NCBI GenBank assembly: GCA_045617405.1
Contig: JAZLIL010000127.1
Span: 1-17,344 of the forward strand
Source: JAZLIL01 sp045617405
GTDB lineage: Bacteria > Bacillota > Clostridia > Lachnospirales > Lachnospiraceae
Reading direction: 5' to 3'
Length of the DNA: 17,344 nt
Below the pieces are notes generated by a model. That model saw nothing but the letters and a program-made list of their open reading frames with translations. It searched no databases and was not told where the DNA came from. Positions 7,423-14,087 of this stretch are shown piece after piece; positions within the stretch are counted from its first letter, which is position 1; the number at the start of each line of letters is the position of its first letter. Both the position numbers and the translations under genes were made by a program.

Positions 7423-7473
7423 AAAAAAACCGCTTCAGCAGTATCTCAAAATGAAACACCCGCTAGAAGCGGT
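7423..7473 (-). terminator. Intrinsic terminator after lgt
   Basis: On the minus strand ACCGCTTC (7473-7466) pairs with GAAGCGGT (7436-7429). AGC/GCT and a further eight-pair helix with wobbles continue inside, closed by an ATTTT loop, making one long hairpin. It is followed by a run of six to seven T. It separates the lgt transcript from the dcw promoter region. Confidence 0.88.
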
Positions 7474-7495
7474 AATCTTTATTTAAAAAGGTTAC

Positions 7496-8458
7496 TTAAT
7501 TTTCAGTTATTCTTTTCTTTTCCGCCCTTTTTCTGAGAATAAACCACAATATAACCGCAGCAACAACAAGGACCGCTGAAAGGACCTGGGAAACAGCCAG
7601 TGCCGTATTTCCTATGAACAGCTGATCCGTTCTCACACCTTCAATCCAGAACCGCCCGATTCCGTATCCGCCGATGTAGTAAACAAAAAGCTCACCGTCG
7701 AACTTCTTATGCTTCGAATAAATCAGGATGAATATGAGAAGTGCAAGATTCCACAGTGACTCGTAAAGAAATGTCGGGTGCACACTGATAACGGACACTC
7801 CCGCCGCGTTAACGTAGATGTTCTGCCTTACCTCCATAATCTTTGCAAGCATGCCGCTCCGTCCGGCATACATTTGTGCAAGACTTGCGTCGGAAACAAG
7901 CTCGGGATTGAATTCCGGCCACAGCAACGGACAACTGACATCAATCTGCATTGAAAGAAGACCGTCCGAGAACTTGCCAAAAACCTCTCTGTTAAAGAAA
8001 TTCCCCCATCTGCCGAATATCTGACCGACGAGAAGTCCGAGACAGCCCGTATCAATCATCAGCCAAAAGCTCGCCTTTTTTAACCTTGTGTAGACAACAA
8101 GCCAGATTACCGCTGCGATTATACCGCCATAGATAGCAAGACCGCCGTCCCTGATATTTAGCATCAGCAACGGATTGTCACGGTAAATGTCAAAATTGAA
8201 GATTATGTAGTATATTCTGGCACCAAGCACTCCGAAAAGAATCGCCGGAATTGCAAAGTAAAAATAAAGATCGGGATCCTCTCCGTTCTTCCCCGCGTGC
8301 CGCATTGACAGTGTCAGCCCGAGAAGTGCGCCGATTGCAATAACAACACCGTAAAACGCAAAGTTAAAATTGAAAAGCGTAAATCCGCGCGGAACATTAC
8401 TAAGCCAGATTCCGAGCTTCTCAAATCCTATTCCCGTTTCAGCTCCCCAAAGTTTCAT
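7496..8458 (-). CDS. lgt: Prolipoprotein diacylglyceryl transferase Lgt
   Basis: Integral membrane enzyme that moves diacylglycerol from phosphatidylglycerol to the lipobox Cys of prolipoproteins. 320 aa with about seven membrane segments. Family motifs: RDGGLAIYGGI, GRWGNFFNREVFG (the Lgt signature), HPTFLYESLWN and GIGRFWIEGVRTDQL. Start: ATG 8458, with GGAGG four bases upstream; a GTG six codons further upstream is in frame but poorer. The loop between the signature and HPTFLYE is somewhat long. It follows ychF by 76 bases with no clear terminator (a weak promoter-like TTGCGG/TTTAAT is present there), so probably cotranscribed. Confidence 0.96.
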   Translation of the reverse strand: MKLWGAETGIGFEKLGIWLSNVPRGFTLFNFNFAFYGVVIAIGALLGLTLSMRHAGKNGEDPDLYFYFAIPAILFGVLGARIYYIIFNFDIYRDNPLLMLNIRDGGLAIYGGIIAAVIWLVVYTRLKKASFWLMIDTGCLGLLVGQIFGRWGNFFNREVFGKFSDGLLSMQIDVSCPLLWPEFNPELVSDASLAQMYAGRSGMLAKIMEVRQNIYVNAAGVSVISVHPTFLYESLWNLALLIFILIYSKHKKFDGELFVYYIGGYGIGRFWIEGVRTDQLFIGNTALAVSQVLSAVLVVAAVILWFILRKRAEKKRITEN

Positions 8459-8534
8459 AGCACCTCCGAAATTCACTTCCCGGTTGATTACCGATTAAAT
8501 AAAGGATTATCGTGTACCGCAATCCATACATAAA

Positions 8535-9626
8535 TCAGACATTAAATCTGAAAAGAATTACATCTCCGTCCTGAACGACATACTCCTTACCCTCAGAACG
8601 CACCAGGCCCTTGTCTTTCGCCTGATTATATCCGCCAAGAGCAACAAGGTTGTCATAATTTACAACCTCCGCGCGGATAAATCCTCTTTCGAAATCAGAG
8701 TGAATCTTTCCGGCAGCCTGAGGTGCCTTTGTACCAATCTTTATTGTCCATGCTCTTGTTTCCTTAGGACCTGCCGTGAGGAAGCTCATGAGACCGAGAA
8801 GCCTGTAGCTGGCCTTAATCAGCTTTGAAAGGCCGGACTCCTTAAGTCCGAGTTCTTCAAGAAACATCTCCTTTTCATCGTCTTCAAGCTCTGAAATCTC
8901 CTGTTCTATCTTAGCGCAGATAACAAAAACTTCCGAGCCCTCGGCCTTAGCATGCTCACGTACCTTTGCCACAAAAGGATTCCCCTCACCGTCATCTGCC
9001 ACATCATCCTCAGCAACATTTGCGGCGTAAATAACCGGCTTATCCGTAAGAAGCGACCAGCCTGCCAAAAGTACCTCCTCATCTTCGGTACGTTCAAAGC
9101 TTCTTGCACTCTTTCCTGATTCAAGCCATTCCTTAAGCCTCTTCAAAAGATCGTTTTCAACAGCAGCTTCCTTGCTTATCATACCTTTTGAGCCTTTTGC
9201 GAGTCGTCTTTCGATTACTTCAAGGTCAGCAAAAATCAGCTCAAGATTAATTGTCTCAATATCTCTTACAGGATCGATACTTCCGTCAACATGAATAATA
9301 TTGCTGTCTTCAAAGCAGCGGACAACGTGGACGATTGCATCAACTTCACGAATGTGGGCAAGAAACTGGTTTCCTAAGCCCTCACCCTTTGAAGCGCCCT
9401 TTACAAGTCCTGCAATGTCAACGAACTCAACTGTTGCGGGTACAGTGTTCTCCGAGCTGTAAAGGTCTGTCAAAATCTTCAGTCTCTCATCCGGAACTGC
9501 TACAACTCCGACATTGGGATTGATTGTACAGAAAGCATAATTTGCGCACTCTGCTCCCGCCTTTGTAATTGAATTAAAGAGCGTACTCTTTCCAACATTC
9601 GGTAAACCGACGATTCCCAGTTTCAT
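8535..9626 (-). CDS. ychF: Redox-regulated ATPase/GTPase YchF (EngD, OLA1 family)
   Basis: Obg-like P-loop NTPase that usually prefers ATP and associates with ribosomes and stress responses. 363 aa, the same length as typical bacterial YchF. G1 GLPNVGKST (7-15), switch II DIAGLVKGASKGEGLGNQFL, G4-like NVAE, and a C-terminal TGS domain ending KDKGLVRSEGKEYVVQDGDVILFRFNV. It starts 23 bases after the cyclase stop, with AGAGG about 11 bases upstream, so it is probably the fourth gene of the cNMP/cyclase operon. No missing motif. Confidence 0.97.
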   Translation of the reverse strand: MKLGIVGLPNVGKSTLFNSITKAGAECANYAFCTINPNVGVVAVPDERLKILTDLYSSENTVPATVEFVDIAGLVKGASKGEGLGNQFLAHIREVDAIVHVVRCFEDSNIIHVDGSIDPVRDIETINLELIFADLEVIERRLAKGSKGMISKEAAVENDLLKRLKEWLESGKSARSFERTEDEEVLLAGWSLLTDKPVIYAANVAEDDVADDGEGNPFVAKVREHAKAEGSEVFVICAKIEQEISELEDDEKEMFLEELGLKESGLSKLIKASYRLLGLMSFLTAGPKETRAWTIKIGTKAPQAAGKIHSDFERGFIRAEVVNYDNLVALGGYNQAKDKGLVRSEGKEYVVQDGDVILFRFNV

Positions 9627-9649
9627 TTCTTAAATTACCTCTTTTCTGG

Positions 9650-11047
9650 CTATTTCAATGTTTTTGCATATGCAGGAAATGCTTCGGGTATCGATGTAAA
9701 ATGGATATGATACCCGTTATCAAGGACTGCCGTGACTTTTGCGTAAAGATCACCTTTCAGGTTGATTACAATGTTGTCAAAACGGCTGAGTGAAGCCTCA
9801 GTCACAAAAACAGCGTCTTCATCACCGATCTCGATAATTTTTGCGGGAATCTCATCCACTGAGATGTTCTTTTCGGCTACTGTGTAGAACATCACATCGA
9901 CAGGTTTTGAAAGCTTGCGGACCTCTTTGCCGCTTAATTTACATGACACATTATACGGTGCACCAATGCCGACAACCTTATAGACATTCATCGGAACCTT
10001 TGCACCCTTTGGAACAACCTGACGAACCTCCTCTATCTCAAGCTCCTCGGGAATACGATCCTTAATGCTCTCGGAAACCAAGAGCTCGCCGCCAACCGTA
10101 AAGCTTTCGATACGACCGCAGATGTTCACTTCTTTTCCTGTCACTCCGTACTTTGTCCTCTGCTCCGAGCCGATGTTACCTACAACCGTTTCACCGAAAT
10201 TCAGACCGATCCCCATATTCAGCCTCGGATATCCGTTCTTCTCATTCCAGTCGTTGATATCCCGCATGCGCGCCTGCATTTCAACGGCACAGGCAACAGC
10301 GTGTGACGCGTTATCTTCGAAATATTCCGGTGCACCGAAAATTACCATAATGCCGTCACCGATGAACTCAATGATGGTACCCTTATTTCTCGCGATTATC
10401 TCAGTCATCTCACCAAGGTAATGATTCAGCATGCTTAGAAGATCGTGAGCATCCATTCTTTCAGAGAGAGCTGTAAAGCCTCTAAGGTCACTCATCATAA
10501 TGGAAAGCTTCATCTTCTTTCCACCCATCGTAAGTCCGTCGGGCGTCTCAAGAATTGTACGAACAATGTCGTCAGACAGAAAGCGTCCGAAAGTCTTGTA
10601 AAGAATCTCATTTCTCGCTTCAAGCTGCGTGTTGAGCGCCCTGATACGCTCCATAGCTTTGATGGCATCACGAAGCTCGAACAGCTCACTCATATCCGAA
10701 AGAACAACAATAATGCTGATAACACGGTCATCTTCTTTGATTAGAGAAGTGATGAGACGAAGCTGCTTGGTTACCTCGCCGGTGAAATAAGGAACAAACT
10801 CCTGCTTTACATGGTCAGGATCATACACGGCATCGAGCACAAGCTGAGTAAACTTGTCATTCTCACTGTACTCAAAAAAGCTGGCCGCAAATGTATTCCC
10901 GATAAGCTCTGACGCATCACGCTCTATTATCTGTTCCGCTGCGGGATTAACAGAAAGGATTACTCCCGACGTGTCAATCGTGATAACTCCTTCAGACATG
11001 TTAGAAATAATTCTGCTGCTGATAATACTGTTATCGGACTGTCCCAT
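9650..11047 (-). CDS. PAS-class III nucleotide cyclase (guanylate-type substrate residue) with C-terminal extension
   Basis: 465 aa, no membrane segment. Layout: PAS sensor (~12-125, MSEGVITIDTSGVILSVNPAAEQI), a helical linker (~125-155), the catalytic CHD (~178-360), and a ~95-residue C-terminal domain of beta character. In the CHD, metal Asp residues D187 (MSDLRGFTALSE) and D231 (EFIGDGIMVIFGAPE), transition-state N308 and R312 (EVNICGRIES) are present, so the enzyme looks active. The purine-selecting position is E227 rather than Lys, as in guanylate cyclases; the second position (G301, in YGVTG) is neither the Asp of adenylate nor the Cys/Ser of guanylate cyclases. The C-terminal part is PilZ-like in pattern but lacks RxxxR. 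GGAGG is five bases before the ATG. Lies 63 bases after two cNMP-binding genes, with a hairpin between. Confidence 0.9.
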   Translation of the reverse strand: MGQSDNSIISSRIISNMSEGVITIDTSGVILSVNPAAEQIIERDASELIGNTFAASFFEYSENDKFTQLVLDAVYDPDHVKQEFVPYFTGEVTKQLRLITSLIKEDDRVISIIVVLSDMSELFELRDAIKAMERIRALNTQLEARNEILYKTFGRFLSDDIVRTILETPDGLTMGGKKMKLSIMMSDLRGFTALSERMDAHDLLSMLNHYLGEMTEIIARNKGTIIEFIGDGIMVIFGAPEYFEDNASHAVACAVEMQARMRDINDWNEKNGYPRLNMGIGLNFGETVVGNIGSEQRTKYGVTGKEVNICGRIESFTVGGELLVSESIKDRIPEELEIEEVRQVVPKGAKVPMNVYKVVGIGAPYNVSCKLSGKEVRKLSKPVDVMFYTVAEKNISVDEIPAKIIEIGDEDAVFVTEASLSRFDNIVINLKGDLYAKVTAVLDNGYHIHFTSIPEAFPAYAKTLK

Positions 11048-11067
11048 TGTTACCTCCGTAATTATTC

Positions 11068-11092
11068 AAAATGCCCCTCGTACAGAGGGGCA
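11068..11092 (-). terminator. Attenuator-like hairpin between cNMP gene 2 and the cyclase gene
   Basis: TGCCCCTC (11092-11085) and GAGGGGCA (11079-11072) form a perfect 8-bp GC-rich stem with a five-base loop, followed on the minus strand by only four T (TTTTGAATAATT). The short U-run suggests partial termination or transcript-end protection rather than a full stop; the cyclase gene, with a good ribosome binding site, follows at once. Confidence 0.6.
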
Positions 11093-11110
11093 CGATTGTT
11101 TTGCTGACTG

Positions 11111-11563
11111 CTATTTTACAATCTTCTTCATCTTTGCGATAAGATCATCGCTGACTCTTCCGCCCGATTCCTTCGCTTCGGAATACTCCTTGATTATGAA
11201 GCAGGCCTTAACATAATCATTTGTAAGATCACGAAGACGTGATGCCGCATTTTTCAGAATTACTTCCAGCTTGATGGGATTCTTAACCGCGAACTCCTCA
11301 AACTCGTCCTTTGTGACCATTTCAAGAACACAATCAGTAAGTGCAACTGCTGTTGCACTTCTCGTTTCATGACCGAGAAGAGCCATCTCGCCAAAGAATT
11401 CATCCACCTTAAGACTTGTGAGCAGAACCTGATCGGGTGTAGCGTAATCCGCATAAATACCAACTCTTGCCTCAAGATCACCTGCAATATTATAAAGGCA
11501 TCTTCCAACATCGCCTTCATTAAAGATTACTTCATTTTTCTTAAATGTTTTTGTAATAGGCAT
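11111..11563 (-). CDS. Stand-alone cyclic nucleotide-binding domain protein (second of pair)
   Basis: 150 aa made of one CAP_ED/CNB beta-roll (~1-100) and a C-terminal helical tail. The phosphate-binding cassette FFGEMALLGHETRSATAVAL (57-75) is canonical, with R68 to bind the cyclic phosphate and S69-A70-T71 after it. There is no helix-turn-helix, kinase or membrane part, so it is not a CRP-type transcription factor. The tail carries NDYVKACFIIKEY (115-127), matching the tail of its neighbour. AAGGAGG, seven bases upstream of the ATG, overlaps the stop of the preceding gene. Next downstream gene is the cyclase, its probable ligand source. Output unknown. Confidence 0.9.
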   Translation of the reverse strand: MPITKTFKKNEVIFNEGDVGRCLYNIAGDLEARVGIYADYATPDQVLLTSLKVDEFFGEMALLGHETRSATAVALTDCVLEMVTKDEFEEFAVKNPIKLEVILKNAASRLRDLTNDYVKACFIIKEYSEAKESGGRVSDDLIAKMKKIVK

Positions 11564-11575
11564 CCTGGCTCCTCC

Positions 11576-12037
11576 TTATCTTCTGTACTCGGTGTTAGCA
11601 TTTGCAAAATTAATAAGGTTCATAATACGCGCCATAAGGGAGGTACTTGCCTTCTCTGATCTGTAGTACTCCTCTATGTCACGGCATGCCTCTTCGTACT
11701 CTTTTGAAAGAGCATTTGTTCTTTCCGTAATGGTACGGAGAATCTGAAGCATAATCATGGGGTCATTCTTAAGAGCTGCCTTAAGATTTTCTTCATCGTA
11801 CACATTAAGCTCGCAATCGGAGGCTGCAACAGCACTCGCCGAACGGGGAAGATAATCGATCATTCCAAGCTCGCCGAACCACTTTCCGGATTCAAGCGTT
11901 ACAAGCTTCTTCTCCTTTTCTGTTCCAATATTTGAAATAATGTCAACCTTACCGGAGACAACCTCGTAGCAAAGCATTTCAAGCTTGCCCTCTTTAAAGA
12001 TCATTTCGCCATTTTTGTAATTCTTTAAAGTCCCCAT
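11576..12037 (-). CDS. Stand-alone cyclic nucleotide-binding domain protein (first of pair)
   Basis: 153 aa from ATG 12037 (GGAG five bases upstream); the longer open frame to 12106 runs through the promoter-leader hairpin and is rejected. One CNB domain with cassette KWFGELGMIDYLPRSASAVAA (52-72), where R65 is the phosphate ligand, then a long helical tail (~95-153) with SKEYEEACRDIEEY (111-124). It is a diverged paralogue of the next gene, 12 bases downstream. No DNA-binding domain. First gene of the operon behind the promoter at 12097-12126. Likely a ligand-responsive adaptor or scaffold, but that is a guess. Confidence 0.9.
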   Translation of the reverse strand: MGTLKNYKNGEMIFKEGKLEMLCYEVVSGKVDIISNIGTEKEKKLVTLESGKWFGELGMIDYLPRSASAVAASDCELNVYDEENLKAALKNDPMIMLQILRTITERTNALSKEYEEACRDIEEYYRSEKASTSLMARIMNLINFANANTEYRR

Positions 12038-12059
12038 TTCTTCTCCTTTCGATAATAAC

Positions 12060-12094
12060 CTCCGATGGAATGCGTCACCGCAAATCCATCGGAG
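12060..12094 (-). promoter_or_regulatory. Leader stem-loop with GUGA tetraloop
   Basis: Minus strand CTCCGATGGA (12094-12085) pairs perfectly with TCCATCGGAG (12069-12060). Inside, TGCG/CGCA closes a GTGA (GNRA) loop, with a small TT/T internal loop between. It begins only two bases after the -10, so the mature RNA would start within its left arm. Either a 5' mRNA hairpin (stability or control) or, as DNA, an operator at the start point. It ends 22 bases before the start codon and leaves the AAAGGAG free. Confidence 0.8.
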
Positions 12095-12096
12095 TA

Positions 12097-12126
12097 ATTC
12101 TAGCATATAAAACCCATGTAAGTCAA
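12097..12126 (-). promoter_or_regulatory. Promoter of the cNMP-cyclase-ychF-lgt operon
   Basis: Minus-strand TTGACT (12126-12121), 18-base spacer, TAGAAT (12102-12097): five of six matches in each hexamer. It sits between the MATE-ATPase gene and the first cNMP gene and explains why these form a separate unit. Confidence 0.75.
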
Positions 12127-12134
12127 TAACACTC

Positions 12135-12146
12135 CGAAACGTTTCG
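12135..12146. promoter_or_regulatory. Palindrome CGAAACGTTTCG upstream of the -35
   Basis: Perfect 12-bp inverted repeat with a central CG, the general form of LacI/GalR-family operators (PurR-like spacing, not that of a CcpA cre site). It ends nine bases before the -35. It also overlaps a longer possible hairpin (CCGAAA...TTTCGG) without a T-run. Function is inferred from form only. Confidence 0.4.
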
Positions 12147-12169
12147 CACTATTCAAATTTCGGAAATTT

Positions 12170-13936
12170 TCACATCTTTATTGTAAAAACATTCATTCCC
12201 AATTCGTTTCTGTAGGTCATCTCACGAGCGATACTGCTGACAATCCTGATACCTATATTTTTAAACGGATCTTCCGGATTAAAAATATCGTTCATGGAAC
12301 TTACATCAAAACCTTTCGCGTTATCCCTCACAGTCATCGTAACGCCGGATTCCGATTTATCAGCGAAAAGGTAGATAACATTGTTCTTGCCTTCTCTGAA
12401 GCGCTCCGTAATCTGAACAGCAATCTCCTCAAAGCACAAGGAGCAATAATTTGACGTTTGCTCATCTATCTGTCTCGAAACACAGAAACTGTAGATTTCC
12501 TTTGAAACAGCCACTGCCTGCTCGCACGATGTGACGCTGTAGCAAATAGAATCACCGGGTTTCACTCCTTCAAGCCTCGTCATATTCTCCCATACATGCA
12601 GATTCTTGTTTTCAACTATGGTAGTGACAATAAACGTAATTAAAACAAACAGTTCAGCTATGGTATAGCTTGCCCAGATTGCATTCTCGCCGATAACAGG
12701 TGTAAGTATATACGACCAGCCGACCGGAATAACAAAGCACATAAACACATCGATAATATTAAGGTACTTAATCCTTCCATATGTCTGATACATTCCCATC
12801 AAAGTAGCAGAAACGATATTCAGAAATACGTTAAGGTTGTTGAACCACAGAGCGTTTCTTGCCATTTCAACCTGAATGCCGACAGCACCGAAAAGAACAG
12901 CAATCTTACTTCCGAACAGGAAGAAGAACAGGCACCTGAATGCAGTGATGATGAGTCCGACTTTGATGAGTTCCTTTATCGAAAGGCGAATCGAGTAATT
13001 GTCCTTCTGGCTTGCAAAAACACTTACCATCATCATAACAGTTGCTGTGATGCCCTGGTTGATGCCGTCAGGAAGCGATGTAACAGATGCCATGATGGAC
13101 AGAGCTCTTACGGCATCATTTCCGGCTGATTTAACGGCGATATTATTGAAAAAGATGTTTCTGATTCCCCATAGTGCATAGCAGATAGCAACAGGGAAGC
13201 CGAACTTTACGATATCCGTGAAATCCTTTCCCGTAGTGCCTGCCAGTTTCGGCTTCATGGCCGATTTGCCCGTCAGCAGCCAGATGAAAAGAATTACCAT
13301 TACGGTAATCTGGCTGATAGGTGCCACAAGACCCATAAAGAAGATGTCACCGCCAAGAGACTTAACGTTAAAAACTCCAAGCCCGAGATTCAGTACCGCA
13401 AGAATGATGGTTCCGATAAGAGACGCTCTCGACTTGTTGTTCATCTGAAGAAAAACCATCAGAGTAGGCGTAAACAAAGTGGGAATGAATCCGATGCTGT
13501 ATCCGCGAAGATATAACGCAGTAATCTCAATCATCTCATCTCTTGCACCAAGCACTGTTGCTATAGGAACCGAAAGTGCAATACCTGCGATTGACATAAT
13601 ACCGCCGATAACAAGAAGCATGACTGTTACAACGCCGAATACCTTGTTGACGTTCTCCTTTTCGCCCTTACCAATATACTTTCCGCAAAGGATTCTGGCA
13701 CCTCCCGAAATAAGGCCGGAAAGAGCATTTGTCAAAATTCCGAGAGGAGAGACAAATCCCAGAGCGATAAGAGCCTCGGCAGGAAGAGCGCTGCCAACTA
13801 TGAAGCTGTTAATTATGACGCTCAATGAACCGGTCATGCAGGAAAAAATCTGAACAGGCAGAAGTGCCTTGACCAGATCCTTAATAATGACCTTCGCATC
13901 ATTTCTGTCAGTCTTGACGAGTAATGAATCGCTCAT
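12170..13936 (-). CDS. MATE-family transporter fused to a C-terminal GHKL/anti-sigma-like ATPase domain
   Basis: 588 aa. Residues ~15-445 form a MATE-type transporter with about 12 membrane segments and typical features (PVQIFSCMTGSLSVIINSFIVG, QMNNKSRASLIGTIILAVLNLGLG, FGFPVAICYALWGIRN). After a short linker, residues ~463-588 form a cytoplasmic HATPase domain like RsbW/SpoIIAB: N-box CSLCFEEIAVQI (499-509), G1 VRDNAKGFD (536-544, nucleotide-binding D538 kept), G2-like NIGIRIVSSIAREMTYRNELGMNVFTIKM split over 560-588. In the N-box the Mg-binding Asn is Gln (Q508). AGGAGG precedes the ATG. Its own weak promoter lies upstream. MATE part certain; whether it exports a drug or a signal is unknown, and whether the ATPase phosphorylates anything is doubtful. 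Confidence 0.9.
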   Translation of the reverse strand: MSDSLLVKTDRNDAKVIIKDLVKALLPVQIFSCMTGSLSVIINSFIVGSALPAEALIALGFVSPLGILTNALSGLISGGARILCGKYIGKGEKENVNKVFGVVTVMLLVIGGIMSIAGIALSVPIATVLGARDEMIEITALYLRGYSIGFIPTLFTPTLMVFLQMNNKSRASLIGTIILAVLNLGLGVFNVKSLGGDIFFMGLVAPISQITVMVILFIWLLTGKSAMKPKLAGTTGKDFTDIVKFGFPVAICYALWGIRNIFFNNIAVKSAGNDAVRALSIMASVTSLPDGINQGITATVMMMVSVFASQKDNYSIRLSIKELIKVGLIITAFRCLFFFLFGSKIAVLFGAVGIQVEMARNALWFNNLNVFLNIVSATLMGMYQTYGRIKYLNIIDVFMCFVIPVGWSYILTPVIGENAIWASYTIAELFVLITFIVTTIVENKNLHVWENMTRLEGVKPGDSICYSVTSCEQAVAVSKEIYSFCVSRQIDEQTSNYCSLCFEEIAVQITERFREGKNNVIYLFADKSESGVTMTVRDNAKGFDVSSMNDIFNPEDPFKNIGIRIVSSIAREMTYRNELGMNVFTIKM

Positions 13937-13968
13937 GTTTTCCTCCTCGATTTCGAATGTACTTACCT

Positions 13969-13999
13969 ATATTATTGCACAAAGCATTATTTAAAGCAA
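13969..13999 (-). promoter_or_regulatory. Candidate promoter of the MATE-ATPase gene
   Basis: TTGCTT (13999-13994) with AATAAT (13976-13971, spacer 17) or TAATAT (13974-13969, spacer 19) on the minus strand, in a very AT-rich gap. About 30 bases from the start codon. Plausible but not strong. Confidence 0.4.
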
Positions 14000-14000
14000 T

Positions 14001-14031
14001 AAAAACAACAAAATCCGAAAATGTTTTTGTT
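14001..14031 (-). terminator. Weak AT-rich terminator candidate after tatD
   Basis: AACAAAA (14031-14025, read as minus-strand arm) can pair with TTTTGTT (14013-14007), followed by GTTTTTATT. The stem is seven A/T-rich pairs with an 11-base loop, so folding is weak. It is the only terminator-like structure between tatD and the MATE gene. Confidence 0.25.
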
Positions 14032-14087
14032 CCTTCTTACATTTCACACAAGCGAATGTGATTTCAATTGTCCGAAAGCGTTCCTCT

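Noticed and set aside
11111..12037. Reading the two cNMP proteins as CRP/FNR transcription factors
   Set aside because: Both end after a helical tail, with no helix-turn-helix domain; lengths of 150 and 153 aa are too short for CRP.
12038..12106. Longer start for the first cNMP protein
   Set aside because: The extra codons would translate the leader stem-loop and begin at the -10 of the promoter; ATG 12037 has a good ribosome binding site.
12170..12180. A terminator directly after the MATE-ATPase gene
   Set aside because: The AAATTT-type and CCGAAA/TTTCGG inverted repeats downstream have no T-run; readthrough into the cNMP operon cannot be excluded, but no terminator can be supported.
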